Of a stretch of DNA of 64,000 nt, positions 50,688 through 60,296 are shown in pieces. The DNA lies in NCBI GenBank assembly GCA_964544475.1, contig CAZJBS010000007.1, forward strand, positions 1 through 64,000, in the 5' to 3' direction. Position numbers and translations under genes: made by a program. This DNA comes from CAZJBS01 sp964544475 (GTDB lineage: Bacteria; CLD3; SB21). Under the pieces are notes generated by a model. That model saw only the letters and a list, made by a program, of their open reading frames with translations. It had not been told where the DNA came from and did no database searches. Numbering within the stretch: the stretch's first letter is position 1; the number at the start of each line of letters is the position of its first letter.

Positions 50688-53600
50688 ATGAACTCCAGAA
50701 AGCAACTCTCAGTTTTGATGGTCGAGGACTCGCCGGATGATGAAGCGCTTCTCCTTCGCTTTCTCGCGAAGAACGGCTATGATGTCCATGTTAAACGTGT
50801 GGACAGTGAACCGTTATTCCGGACCGCCCTGGCCGAACCTCAATGGCAGATCATCCTGTGCGATTTTGCCATGCCGGCTTTCAGCGGCCTGAGGGCCCTT
50901 GAGATGGTCCAGGAAATGAAAATCGATCTGCCGTTCATATTCGTTTCCGGTACCATGGGGGAAGGGACGGCCGTCGATGCCATGCGGGCCGGCGCCCACG
51001 ACTATGTGGTCAAGGGCAATCTGCAGCGCCTGGCGCCGGTCATCGAGCGCGAACTCCGCGAAGTCGAAGTCCGGCGCAAACAACGCCAGGCCGAAGAGGA
51101 TCTTGTCCTGCGCAACGCCGCTTTGGAAGCCGCGGCCAATGCGATTGTGATCACCGACGCCGATGGCACTATCCAATGGGTCAACCGTGCTTTTGCTTCA
51201 CTGACGGGTTATGACTCGCGGGAAGCCATCGGCCACAACCCGCGTGAACTTCTGAAATCCGGGGCGCACGAACGGACCTTCTATGAAGAAATGTGGAACA
51301 CGATTCTGGCCGGCCACGTCTGGCGGGGCGAGATGATCAACCGCCGCAAGGACGGGACGTCCTACTACGAAGAAATGACGATCACACCGCTTTCCGACGA
51401 TCACCAGCGAATCACTCATTTTATTGCGGTGAAGCAGGACATCACCGAACGTCATCGAGCGCAGGAGGAACTGAATAAGGGAGCTTCTTTACTACGGGCC
51501 ACACTCGAATCAACGGCCGACGGCATACTGGTCGTGGATCGTGAGGGCCGTATCACGGGTTACAACGAGCGATTCCTGGAACAATGGGGCATTCCGAATT
51601 CTGTTATTTCGTCCGGTGACGACAACGAGGCGCTGTCCTTTGTCATGGATCAACTGAAAGATCCGGAATCCTTCATTGAAAAAGTGAGGGCATTGTACGC
51701 CCATCCCCGGCAGGAAAGCTTTGATCTGATTGAATTCAAGGACGGAAGAATCTTCGAGAGGTATTCGCGCCCGCAGCAACTGGGCGATCAACTGGCCGGA
51801 CGGGTCTGGAGCTTTCGTGACATTACCGAACGAAAACGCTCCGAAGAGGCCCTGCTCCTCAGCGAGCATCGCTTTTCTACCGTATTTCGCAACAGCCCCA
51901 TGGCTATTGCGATCACGCGATTGTCCGACAATCAATTGATCGATGTCAACGACGCCTGGTCCGACATCACCGGATTTACGAGAGAAGACGCCGTAGGACA
52001 GTCGGCAACAGATCTCAAAATATGGGTCGATCCCACCGTCAGGGAGCAGGTTCTGTCAAGACTTGCGAAAGAGAATATTGTTCGTGGATTGGAAATCAAG
52101 GTCACCAACCGCAAGAAGGGAACGATTCACGACCTGCTTTGGTCCGCTGAAATGATTGATATCGGCGGAGAGGCTTGTATGGTGTCGATGGCGCTGGATA
52201 TTACCGCAAAGAAGCAGGCTGAAACAGCGCTTAAGGAAAGCGAAGAACGCTACAGGAACCTCATCGAAAGCGCGCAGGACGTCATCGTTACGGTTGATGC
52301 CCGGGGAGTTATTACTTCCCTCAATCCGGTTTTTGAATCGATCACAGGATGGTCCTGCACAGAGTGGATTGGCGAGCCTTTTCAAGAATTGGTGCATCCC
52401 GATGACTTACATCCCGCCACCGACAATCTTTTCTCTGTCATGAACGGGCATACGATATCCAATCTCGAACTTCGCGTACTTTGCAAGGACGGCTCATATC
52501 GCATCAGCGATCTCCGGTTGTCGCCCATCAAAAAGGGGCACGATATTTTGGGCGTATTCGGGATAGCCCGGGACATCACGGAGCGAAAGAAGGCCGAGAC
52601 AGACCTCAAGGCGAGTGAAGAAAAATACCGGAGTTTCTTCGAAAACGATCTCTCCGGCGATTTTGTATCCACGCCCGACGGAAAACTGCTCGACTGTAAC
52701 ATCCAGTTTGCGCGTATCTTCGGATATGAGACGGTCGAGGAAGCCCTGGCTATGGATGTCGTCTCCCTGTATCCCCATCCCGAAGACCGGCAGAAACTAC
52801 TGGACCGGCTTGCCACTGAAAAACGGCTTGACAGGATTACGTCGGAACTTCGCCGCCGTGACGGATCGCCGGTGTACGTCGTGGAGAACCTCGTCGGCTT
52901 TTTTGATGAAAGCGGCCGTCTCACGCAACTGATGGGTTATCTGATCGACGAAACTCACCGGAAATCGCTCGAAAAACAGCTCGTTCAGGCCCAGAAAATG
53001 GAAAGCATCGGCACTCTCGCCGGCGGTATTGCCCATGATTTCAATAACATCCTGGGCATCATCCTCGGTCATGTTTCTCTGATCAAGCGCAAGTATGCCA
53101 GCGATGAGTATATCACGTCCAATGCCGAGACGATCATTACGACAACTCAGCGCGGCGCGGCCCTCGTCAGGCAATTGCTGACGTTTGCGCGAAAGGGCGA
53201 AGCGAAACCGGGTTCCATCCTGATTCATGAGATCATGCAGGAAACCAAGAAACTGCTGGACGAGACCTTCCCAAAGATCATCGCCATCGACGTGCATTTT
53301 GAGAAAGACCTGCCACCCATCATGGCCGATCCAACCCAGATGCACCAGGTTTTCATCAATCTTTGTGTCAACGCGCGCGACGCCATGCCGTCGGGCGGCC
53401 GCCTGACCCTGTCCGCGGATCTGGTATCCGGACGTACGGTGAGGGATCGCTTTCCCGCCGCTCTCTCCTCCGAATATGTGCGGATTTGTTTTTCCGATAC
53501 CGGCGTCGGTATGGACGAGACGACAAGAAACCGTGTTTTCGAACCCTTTTTCACCACCAAAGAGCGTGACAAAGGCACCGGGCTTGGACTGTCCGTTGTT

Positions 53601-54116
53601 TTTGGCATTGTCGACGCGCACCAGGGTCACATCGACGTCCGAAGCGAACCCGGGCAGGGCACGACGTTCGATGTTTTCCTGCCGGTCCATCAGCATTTTG
53701 TTGAAGCGCGTGAAAAACAGGAACAAACCGGGGAAGCGGCAGGCGGCCACGAAACGATTCTCGTCGTCGATGACGAGGAATTCATGATCCGCTTTTTGAA
53801 AATGATCCTGACGGAAAAGGGGTATCGTGTTCTGACGGCGCCGGACGGCAAAACGGCGTTGGCGCTGTATCAGGAGCGTCGTTCCGATATCGCCCTTGTG
53901 CTGACGGACATGGGACTCCCTCAAATGACCGGCGATGTGTTGTTCCGTGAAATCCGCTCCATCAACCCCGCGGCCAGGGTCATCATTGCCAGCGGTTTTT
54001 TTGAACCGCATCAGCGCTCGGAATTGCTCAAGGAAGGCGTGGATGAACTCGTGCAGAAGCCCTTCGTGCCGGACGTCATTCTGGGCAAGGTGCGCGAAGT
54101 GATCGACCGGAAATGA
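50688..54116 (+). CDS. Receiver - five PAS - histidine kinase - receiver hybrid protein
   Basis: 1142 aa, no membrane segment, so cytoplasmic. N-terminal receiver with D59 (ILCDFAMPAFSGL). Five PAS domains follow between about 135 and 760 (LEAAANAIVITDADGTIQWV, LESTADGILVVDREG, NSPMAIAITRLSDNQ, SAQDVIVTVDARG, NDLSGDFVSTPDGK). HisKA has its His at about 782 in GGIAHDFNNILG, a type common in NtrB-like kinases; HATPase has NARDAMPSGG and KGTGLGLSV. The C-terminal receiver has LTDMGLPQMTG. The ATG at 50688 has GAGGG 6 nt upstream. It may integrate phosphate from the receiver 50230-50670 with cytoplasmic cues. It stops 3 bp from the convergent pilus-operon kinase. Confidence 0.94.
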   Translation: MNSRKQLSVLMVEDSPDDEALLLRFLAKNGYDVHVKRVDSEPLFRTALAEPQWQIILCDFAMPAFSGLRALEMVQEMKIDLPFIFVSGTMGEGTAVDAMRAGAHDYVVKGNLQRLAPVIERELREVEVRRKQRQAEEDLVLRNAALEAAANAIVITDADGTIQWVNRAFASLTGYDSREAIGHNPRELLKSGAHERTFYEEMWNTILAGHVWRGEMINRRKDGTSYYEEMTITPLSDDHQRITHFIAVKQDITERHRAQEELNKGASLLRATLESTADGILVVDREGRITGYNERFLEQWGIPNSVISSGDDNEALSFVMDQLKDPESFIEKVRALYAHPRQESFDLIEFKDGRIFERYSRPQQLGDQLAGRVWSFRDITERKRSEEALLLSEHRFSTVFRNSPMAIAITRLSDNQLIDVNDAWSDITGFTREDAVGQSATDLKIWVDPTVREQVLSRLAKENIVRGLEIKVTNRKKGTIHDLLWSAEMIDIGGEACMVSMALDITAKKQAETALKESEERYRNLIESAQDVIVTVDARGVITSLNPVFESITGWSCTEWIGEPFQELVHPDDLHPATDNLFSVMNGHTISNLELRVLCKDGSYRISDLRLSPIKKGHDILGVFGIARDITERKKAETDLKASEEKYRSFFENDLSGDFVSTPDGKLLDCNIQFARIFGYETVEEALAMDVVSLYPHPEDRQKLLDRLATEKRLDRITSELRRRDGSPVYVVENLVGFFDESGRLTQLMGYLIDETHRKSLEKQLVQAQKMESIGTLAGGIAHDFNNILGIILGHVSLIKRKYASDEYITSNAETIITTTQRGAALVRQLLTFARKGEAKPGSILIHEIMQETKKLLDETFPKIIAIDVHFEKDLPPIMADPTQMHQVFINLCVNARDAMPSGGRLTLSADLVSGRTVRDRFPAALSSEYVRICFSDTGVGMDETTRNRVFEPFFTTKERDKGTGLGLSVVFGIVDAHQGHIDVRSEPGQGTTFDVFLPVHQHFVEAREKQEQTGEAAGGHETILVVDDEEFMIRFLKMILTEKGYRVLTAPDGKTALALYQERRSDIALVLTDMGLPQMTGDVLFREIRSINPAARVIIASGFFEPHQRSELLKEGVDELVQKPFVPDVILGKVREVIDRK

Positions 54117-54119
54117 CCG

Positions 54120-55394
54120 TTACGACGCCAGCTTGAGCTGGAGATGAACCGTGGTGCCTTTTTGCGGTTCGCTTTCAAGGCGAATCGACCCGCCGTGTTT
54201 TTCCATGATCTCCTTGCAGATAAACAAACCCAATCCGGTGCCTTTGCCGGCGCTTTTCGTCGTGAAGAACATTTTGAAAATTTTCTGAAGATGTTCCGGG
54301 CTGATGCCCGCGCCCGAATCCCGAATCACCAGACGGACATCGCCCGGGCCGTCTCGTTCTTCGGCAATTTCGACGGTGCCCTTTCCTTCAATCGCCTCCA
54401 GCGCATTTTGCAGTACGTTGACCAGTACGTGCTCCAGCTGGCCACGATCGCCCTGCACAAACAGCGCCGGATTCTGAATGCGGTTGACGATGGATATCGA
54501 CTTCTTTTTGTTAAGGGTTTCCACGAGGCTCACCGCATGCCGCACAATATCCGCAAGATTGATCCTGGCAAATTGTATGCTTTCGGTGCGCGCATAAAGC
54601 CGCACCTGGCTTACCAGTTCGAGCGTCTGGTTAAGATATTGCCTCATCATCGCCAGTTCCTTCTGGGTCATGTCGTCCGAATGCCGTTTTTGAAGAACGT
54701 CCATGATGCCGGAGATGACGCCCAGAGGATTGGCGATACCATGAATCAGCATGCTCGACAGAAGTCCGAGCGTCGAGACTTTGTTGGAGACAACCACCTG
54801 ATTCAGGTAGTTCTGCAGTTTGTCGTTGACGGCCTGCAATTCACGGTTGGCGCGCATGAACATCTGGTTCTTCTTGGAAAGGGCGTCTGCAAAGCGGTAC
54901 AGTTGCTCCGTTCGTTTCTGAACCAGTTTCTCCAGGCCGTCGCGGTATTCCTTGTTTTCCTTTTTCAGAAGATAAATATCATTGGCCCGATGGATGGCCA
55001 TCTCCAGAATATCCGGATCGACGGGTTTGGTGATGTAATCCGCCGCGCCGGCCTTCATGGCTTCGATGACGGTCGCCATGTCCATCACGCCCGTCACCAT
55101 GATCACCAGCGTCAAAGGATGCCGTTCTTTGATGCGACGGAGCGCATCCACACCGTTCATCTCGGGCATGCGAATGTCGCACAAGACGAGTTCGAATGGC
55201 CAGTCGTCCAGCCGGGCTTCAAATTGTCCGGCATCCTCGAGCGTCGTGGCGTGGTAGCCCATGTCGGTCGCAAGACTTGCGAGCATGGATCGTACGGACG
55301 ATTCGTCGTCGATGATCAGGATATGTCGTATACCGGTTTCGGCGGGATTCGTGACGGGTTTGAATTGATCCGGAAAAAGCACATCGGTCATCAT
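54120..55394 (-). CDS. Receiver-histidine kinase, end of the pilus operon
   Basis: 424 aa. Receiver (about 22-140, D73 in LCDIRMPEMNG, TKPV), coiled coil (about 155-200), HisKA-like region with His in MLIHGIANPLGVISG (about 217), HATPase (NVLQNALEAIEGKGT, DSGAGISPEHL, GKGTGLGLFICKEI). The HGIANPLG box is a slightly unusual H-box but keeps the His and the Asn-Pro pair. The ATG at 55394 comes 4 nt after the stop of the NtrC-type gene and GGAGTAAGG overlaps that stop, so translation is coupled. It is probably the kinase for the NtrC-type regulator. Confidence 0.92.
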   Translation of the reverse strand: MMTDVLFPDQFKPVTNPAETGIRHILIIDDESSVRSMLASLATDMGYHATTLEDAGQFEARLDDWPFELVLCDIRMPEMNGVDALRRIKERHPLTLVIMVTGVMDMATVIEAMKAGAADYITKPVDPDILEMAIHRANDIYLLKKENKEYRDGLEKLVQKRTEQLYRFADALSKKNQMFMRANRELQAVNDKLQNYLNQVVVSNKVSTLGLLSSMLIHGIANPLGVISGIMDVLQKRHSDDMTQKELAMMRQYLNQTLELVSQVRLYARTESIQFARINLADIVRHAVSLVETLNKKKSISIVNRIQNPALFVQGDRGQLEHVLVNVLQNALEAIEGKGTVEIAEERDGPGDVRLVIRDSGAGISPEHLQKIFKMFFTTKSAGKGTGLGLFICKEIMEKHGGSIRLESEPQKGTTVHLQLKLAS

Positions 55395-55398
55395 GGCC

Positions 55399-56847
55399 TT
55401 ACTCCAATCCGAATTCTTTGATTTTTCCAAGGAGGCTTTTGTAATCCACATCCAACAGGCGGGAGACTTCGCTTTTGTTCCCGTCACACAACTCCAGCGC
55501 CCGGCGGATGGCTTCTTTTTCAGCTTCCTTGCGTATGTCTTTCAACGTCTGCAGGCCTGAGGCGGGCGCCGCGGACGTCACACCGGCCTTGAAGACCGAT
55601 TGGGAATCAAAAATCAGATGTTCCTCGTTGATCTCGGCATCCGCCATGAGCACGGCCCGGCGTATGACGTTTTTTAATTCACGTACGTTGCCCGGCCACT
55701 GGTAATGAATGAGTTGTTCGAGCGCACGCTTGTGGATATGGCCCACTTCTTTTTCGAGTTCCGCGTTGGCTTCCCGGATGAACCGGTTGGTGAGAAAAAT
55801 GATATCTTCACGCCGGTTGCGAAGCGCGGGGAGATAGACGGTGAATTCATTGAGCCGGTAAAACAGGTCGAGCCGGAATTTCCCGCTCTTGATGGCGTCC
55901 TCAAGGGGAAGATTGGTCGCACACAGGACCCGGATATTGATATCGATCGGGGTCGTGCCGCCGATGCGCATGATTTTGCGTTCCTGAAGCGCGCGCAGCA
56001 GCTTACCCTGGATTTCGATGGGAATGTTCGCGATTTCGTCGAGGAAGAGCGTACCGTCGTGGGCGGTTTCGAACAGACCGTCTTTTCGCCGGTCGGCGCC
56101 GGTGAATGCGCCCCGTTCGTATCCGAACAATTCGCTTTCGATCAACGTGGAGGGAATCGCGCCGCAATCCACGGCCACAAAGGGTTTCGTCTTTCGCGGG
56201 CTCATTTCGTGAATGGCGCGCGCAATCACTTCCTTGCCGGTTCCGCTTTCACCCTGGATCAGCACGCTGAGGTTGGTGGCGGCCACTTTTTCGGCATTGG
56301 CCTGAACCTGCCGGATTTCTTCGCTCATCCCCATGATCTGGGCAAGATGGCTCCGGCTCTGGAGTTTGGAGCGCAGCGCCTGCACTTCCGAAACGAGGTT
56401 CTGATGTTGAATGGCCCTCTCGACCGTGATCTGCAATTCCTCTGCCGAACACGGTTTAAGAAGGTAATTGAACGCGCCGGATCGGACGGCTTCAACCACG
56501 TTGCGCGTGTCGCCGTGCGCCGTCAGCATGATGACCTCCACCGCCGGCAGGTGTTTCTTGATTCGCTTCAGAATGGTCAGGCCGTCCATCTTGTCGGGAA
56601 TGTTGAGATCCAGAAGTACGAGTTCCGGAAAATTTTCGGCCAATTCGTTGAAATCATCAAAAAAATCCTCTCCACAGGCGTACTCTTTGATGTCGTAGAG
56701 GTCGGCATCCAGGTATTGGCGGATGATGTAACGCATACCGCCTTCGTCGTCGATCACGGCGATCCGGCTTTTTTCCACTTCGCTGGCCATAGCGTTTGGC
56801 AGGTTGGGTATGGAAGGATGGAATTTGTAGGTAATATAGTCGGCCAT
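55399..56847 (-). CDS. NtrC-family sigma-54-dependent response regulator
   Basis: 482 aa. Receiver (D80 in LLDLNIPDKMDG, which has one extra residue after the usual D-L-N-I-P), AAA+ domain with Walker A GESGTGKE (199-206), the sigma-54 loop GAFTGA (246-251) and Walker B GTLFLDE (265-271), and a Fis-type helix-turn-helix at the end (GNKSEVSRLLDVDYKSLLGK). It activates sigma-54 promoters. The start may be 56847 or the ATG at 56790; neither has a clear ribosome binding site. It lies 24 bp after pilT, in the position that a PilR-like regulator would take. Confidence 0.94.
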   Translation of the reverse strand: MADYITYKFHPSIPNLPNAMASEVEKSRIAVIDDEGGMRYIIRQYLDADLYDIKEYACGEDFFDDFNELAENFPELVLLDLNIPDKMDGLTILKRIKKHLPAVEVIMLTAHGDTRNVVEAVRSGAFNYLLKPCSAEELQITVERAIQHQNLVSEVQALRSKLQSRSHLAQIMGMSEEIRQVQANAEKVAATNLSVLIQGESGTGKEVIARAIHEMSPRKTKPFVAVDCGAIPSTLIESELFGYERGAFTGADRRKDGLFETAHDGTLFLDEIANIPIEIQGKLLRALQERKIMRIGGTTPIDINIRVLCATNLPLEDAIKSGKFRLDLFYRLNEFTVYLPALRNRREDIIFLTNRFIREANAELEKEVGHIHKRALEQLIHYQWPGNVRELKNVIRRAVLMADAEINEEHLIFDSQSVFKAGVTSAAPASGLQTLKDIRKEAEKEAIRRALELCDGNKSEVSRLLDVDYKSLLGKIKEFGLE

Positions 56848-56871
56848 GGCCCAAAATGCAAAGTTTAGAAG

Positions 56872-57918
56872 TCAGGTGGTGAACATCGTGGGATCGTGCG
56901 ATTCACGCCGGGCGTCCGCCGTGGTGATCCAGCCTTTGCGGCAGGCCTCGATCAGGGATTGATCGAGCGTCTGCATATGATATTGCCCGCCGGTCTGAAT
57001 GGCCGAATAGACCTGGTGGGTCTTGTTCTCCCGGATCAGGTGTCGTACGGCCGGCGTCGCGATGAGGATTTCATCGACGGCCACGCGCCCGTGACCGTCC
57101 GCCCGCTTCAACAGGCGCTGGGCGACGACGCCTTCGAGGGTATTGGCCAGCATGGTACGAATCTGCTGCTGTTGGTCCCCGGGAAACACGTCGATGATAC
57201 GGTCGACGGTCTCGGCCGCACTTTTCGTATGCAGCGTGGCGAAGACCAGGTGACCGGTCTCCGCCGCCGTGATGGCCAGCGCAATCGTTTCCAAATCCCG
57301 CATTTCGCCCACGAGAATGACGTCCGGATCTTCGCGCAAGGCGCTTCGCAACGCATTGGCAAAGGATCGCGTATGGGCCTGCAATTCCCGTTGATTGATG
57401 AGACAGTTCTTCGGCGTGTGCGTGTACTCGATGGGGTCTTCAATTGTCAGAATATGATCGTGGCGCTCGGTATTGATCAGATCGACCATGCCGGCCAGCG
57501 TCGTGGATTTTCCGGAACCGGTCGGCCCCGTAACCACAACGAGGCCTTTTTTCAGCCGGGCCAATTCATACAACCCCCCGGGCATATTCAACTCATCCAG
57601 CGAAAAAATCTTCATTGGAATCGTTCGAAACGCGGCGCCAATGCCGCGCATTTGCTGAAACAGATTCACGCGAAATCGTGACAAACCCGGCATTTCATAG
57701 GCAAAATCCAGTTCGAGGGTCTTTTCAAACTGGTCCGTTTGTTCTTCGGTGAGCATCGCCAACAGCGCCTTGGACAACTGATGCGGATCGAGAGCGGCGG
57801 TTTCCAGCGCTTCGAGGTCGCCGTGCCGGCGCATGAGAGGCGTGTGGCCAGCCGTCAGGTGTACATCGGACGCGCCTTGCCGAATCGCCAGCGCCAAATA
57901 TTCATCAATGGTTTTCAT
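56872..57918 (-). CDS. pilT: Type IV pilus retraction ATPase
   Basis: 348 aa. Typical PilT: N-terminal ASDVHLTAGHTP and MRRHGDLE, Walker A GPTGSGKS (131-138), Asp box LTIEDPIEYTH, Walker B DVILVGEMRD, His box LVFATLHTKSAAETVDRIID. It powers pilus retraction and twitching. The C-terminus (DPTMFTT) is slightly different from the usual. The ATG overlaps the secretin stop (ATGA). No pilB-like extension ATPase is in the window. Confidence 0.96.
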   Translation of the reverse strand: MKTIDEYLALAIRQGASDVHLTAGHTPLMRRHGDLEALETAALDPHQLSKALLAMLTEEQTDQFEKTLELDFAYEMPGLSRFRVNLFQQMRGIGAAFRTIPMKIFSLDELNMPGGLYELARLKKGLVVVTGPTGSGKSTTLAGMVDLINTERHDHILTIEDPIEYTHTPKNCLINQRELQAHTRSFANALRSALREDPDVILVGEMRDLETIALAITAAETGHLVFATLHTKSAAETVDRIIDVFPGDQQQQIRTMLANTLEGVVAQRLLKRADGHGRVAVDEILIATPAVRHLIRENKTHQVYSAIQTGGQYHMQTLDQSLIEACRKGWITTADARRESHDPTMFTT

Positions 57919-59243
57919 AACGCGCCGGAACCTGTCCCTATCAAACGCGGTGTGATAAAGATCAACAAATCGGTTTTCTTCTTTTCCTTGCCCGAGTTCG
58001 TGAACAATCTCCCCAGCAACGGGATATCGCCAAGCAACCAGACTTTTTCCTTGGTATCCACTTCGACCTCCTTCAAAAGTCCGCCGATAACGATCGACTC
58101 ATCATGCCGCACGACGACCTGCGTCTTGGCGTATCGCTTGGAGATGATCGGCTGGCGGTTGTCGCCGGAACCGGTGTAGCCGATGATGTCCTCGATCGTC
58201 GGCTCGATCATCAGGCTGATCATCGAATCCGGATTGACGCGAGGCGTGACTCGGAGACTCACGTTCACATTTTTGTCCGTATAAGTGATGATATCGCCGG
58301 CCACGCTTCGGCTGATCGTCTGGATGGGGATGGTCGTGCCGACCGACAGTTCCGCTCTCTGGTTGTCCAGGGTCAGGATCTTCGGATTTGACAGCAATTT
58401 CGAATTCGTCTTGGTTTTCAGAAAATTCAGTGAAAACGTCAGACGATCGACCGAGAGCTTGCCCATGATGATATTCTGGAGTTTGTCTTCCAGCGGCGCC
58501 AGAGCCGTGAAATCCGTCTGGCTGTTGGGGTCGTCCGGATTGCGGGCATCGAAGGTTTTGCCGGTGACCGCCGTCGGCAGGCCGACGCCGACTTTCTGAT
58601 TGTTATCCAGCGTGGTCTCATACATGCGGACTTCGATCATCAATTGATCCAACGGGCGATCCAGCATCTGCATAACCGAATCGATGACCGCCATCCGGAA
58701 TGACGCGTCCGAAACCACCAGGAGGTTGGAACGTTTTTCTTCCGACGTCCCGTTGCGGGAGCGGCACATGGCTCCCATTTTGCCCCTCTTGGATAGGAAA
58801 GGCGACAGCGTTTCCTTGATATCCAGAGCGTCGGCGTACTTCAATTCGTAAACCCGTGTCGCCACCGTTGCGTTGCGTTCGGTTTCAATGGGTTTGACAA
58901 AAATGATGTCTCTTTCGATATAGTAGTCGTAGCCATTCGCTTTGAGGATGGTTTCCAGCGCCTCGTCAAGCGTGACGTCGTCAAAATGCACCGTGACCTT
59001 GCCCTTGACGTCGTGGCTGGCAACCAGATTGAGGTGATTTTGTTTGGACAAGAGGCGCAGTACGCCGAGGATATCGGCATCCCGGAAACTCATGGATAGT
59101 TTCGGCCGTGTGCTGTCCGCTTCCGCCACCTGGGCATGGCCGCCTTGAAACAAAGGCACAAGCAGGAGACCCATCCACACAACGACGGCCCATTCCATGG
59201 CCCGGACCGAACCGGCGGTTTCGCGGCATTTTCGCTTGTTCAT
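57915..59243 (-). CDS. pilQ: Type IV pilus secretin (PilQ/MshL-like)
   Basis: 442 aa, short for PilQ. After a signal segment comes an N0/STN-like domain (LSMSFRDADILGVLRLLSKQ, VTVHFDDVTLDEALETIL), one secretin N1 domain (ATRVYELKYADALDIKETL, RSNLLVVSDASFRMAVIDSV) and the secretin barrel (FLKTKTNSKLLSNPKILTLD, VGTTIPIQ, VVVRHDESIVIGGLLK, WLLGDIPLLGRLFTNS). It forms the outer-membrane pore for the pilus. AMIN domains found in long PilQ are absent, so it is closer to MshL. Overlaps both neighbours by 4 bp. Confidence 0.94.
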   Translation of the reverse strand: MNKRKCRETAGSVRAMEWAVVVWMGLLLVPLFQGGHAQVAEADSTRPKLSMSFRDADILGVLRLLSKQNHLNLVASHDVKGKVTVHFDDVTLDEALETILKANGYDYYIERDIIFVKPIETERNATVATRVYELKYADALDIKETLSPFLSKRGKMGAMCRSRNGTSEEKRSNLLVVSDASFRMAVIDSVMQMLDRPLDQLMIEVRMYETTLDNNQKVGVGLPTAVTGKTFDARNPDDPNSQTDFTALAPLEDKLQNIIMGKLSVDRLTFSLNFLKTKTNSKLLSNPKILTLDNQRAELSVGTTIPIQTISRSVAGDIITYTDKNVNVSLRVTPRVNPDSMISLMIEPTIEDIIGYTGSGDNRQPIISKRYAKTQVVVRHDESIVIGGLLKEVEVDTKEKVWLLGDIPLLGRLFTNSGKEKKKTDLLIFITPRLIGTGSGAL

Positions 59244-59731
59244 AAAGTCTCCTCGTCGGGCAATGACAATGTAAAAGTGAAATCATCTTTCTTGAGAACA
59301 ACTTCGGTGGAACGGATCGCGACGACGCGGTAGCCGTGAATCGACTCGCCGGTTGCCACAATCTGATCATTGATGAGGGCGTAGGCCTGACGGCCGTCGT
59401 GCGATACCGCCGTCAGTTCCAGATCGACGAGTCTGGGCAGCAGGATTTTTTGCAAAGCCTTGCCAATAAAATTTGCCGACGCGGCTTCGGGGTACTTTCG
59501 GAATGGATCCCGGCGCCAGCCTGCCACGGCTATGGTGGGCGGCGCGCCCGCCGTTTGGATTCCCGATTCCCGGACCGGAGCGGTCATTTCAGTGGTCACA
59601 GCAGCCGCCGATTCTTTCGCCGGAGCCACCGGCCTTGGCTTGGCGGTCACGCGATCATATACCGCATAGGCAGCGATGATGGCCAGGATGATCAGGAGCC
59701 GTTTTTGCGATTTGGACATCGGTTTTGACAT
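59240..59731 (-). CDS. PilP/MshK-like pilus assembly protein
   Basis: 163 aa. One N-terminal membrane helix (about residues 10-24), a proline/alanine-rich linker, then GWRRDPFRKYP and a small beta domain (RLVDLELTAVSHDGRQAYAL, ATGESIHGYRVVAIRSTEVV). The RDPF text is the usual PilP hallmark. It lacks a lipobox, so it is a bitopic membrane protein as in MshK. It links the inner-membrane PilM-N-O complex to the secretin. It overlaps the secretin ATG by 4 bp and follows the PilO-like gene by 10 bp. Confidence 0.85.
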   Translation of the reverse strand: MSKPMSKSQKRLLIILAIIAAYAVYDRVTAKPRPVAPAKESAAAVTTEMTAPVRESGIQTAGAPPTIAVAGWRRDPFRKYPEAASANFIGKALQKILLPRLVDLELTAVSHDGRQAYALINDQIVATGESIHGYRVVAIRSTEVVLKKDDFTFTLSLPDEETL

Positions 59732-59741
59732 GGCGTACCTG

Positions 59742-60296
59742 CTATCGTTTTGACGCCGGTTGCATTCGCACCCGGGCCAGGGTTTCTATGATCAGTTCTT
59801 CATCGGATGCTTCACGAACCATATTAAAATCCGTGAAACGGATGGTAAACGGCAGTTCGTCCAGATGTTCCAGCATCATGCCGAAATCCAGATAGCGTCC
59901 GCTGAAAGTCAATGAGAGCGGCAATTCAAAACTGGACGAGGACGTTCGCAGGCCGGCTATGAGAGAATCCGTCGAAAACGCCAGCTGCCCGATGCGCACG
60001 TGGTATTGAGCGGCCAGCTGGCTCAACGTTTTCATGGCCCGGGACAGGCTGTCCGGCTCAAGGATCCGTTTTCGCAATTCAACGACTCTCGTCTCCGCGT
60101 CACGGCATCGCATCAGGAGAGACGGGATATCGCGAACCCGGCTGATGGTTTCATTAATACGCGCATCGGTCTCAACCATCGAGGCCTGCAACTCGTTGAC
60201 GTCGCGAAGGGCCGGCAACCATCCAAAAATCGTGTAGGCAGTTGCCGTCGATATCCCCATCGCAACCAGTATCCAGAATGTCAGGACGTTTTTCAT
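59742..60296 (-). CDS. PilO/MshJ-like pilus assembly protein
   Basis: 184 aa. One N-terminal membrane helix (LTFWILVAMGISTATAYTIF), a coiled coil (about residues 30-100), then a ferredoxin-like domain (FELPLSLTFSGRYLDFGMML, PFTIRFTDFNMVR), the PilO layout. It forms dimers with PilN on the periplasmic side. The ATG overlaps the stop of the PilM-PilN fusion (ATGA), as expected for a subunit made in equal amounts. Confidence 0.85.
   Translation of the reverse strand: MKNVLTFWILVAMGISTATAYTIFGWLPALRDVNELQASMVETDARINETISRVRDIPSLLMRCRDAETRVVELRKRILEPDSLSRAMKTLSQLAAQYHVRIGQLAFSTDSLIAGLRTSSSSFELPLSLTFSGRYLDFGMMLEHLDELPFTIRFTDFNMVREASDEELIIETLARVRMQPASKR

Noticed and set aside
52797..54011. Minus-strand open frame of 404 codons
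   Set aside because: Antisense to the kinase and receiver parts of the hybrid protein at 50688-54116.
54144..55421. Plus-strand open frame of 425 codons
   Set aside because: Antisense to the receiver-kinase gene with clear HATPase motifs.
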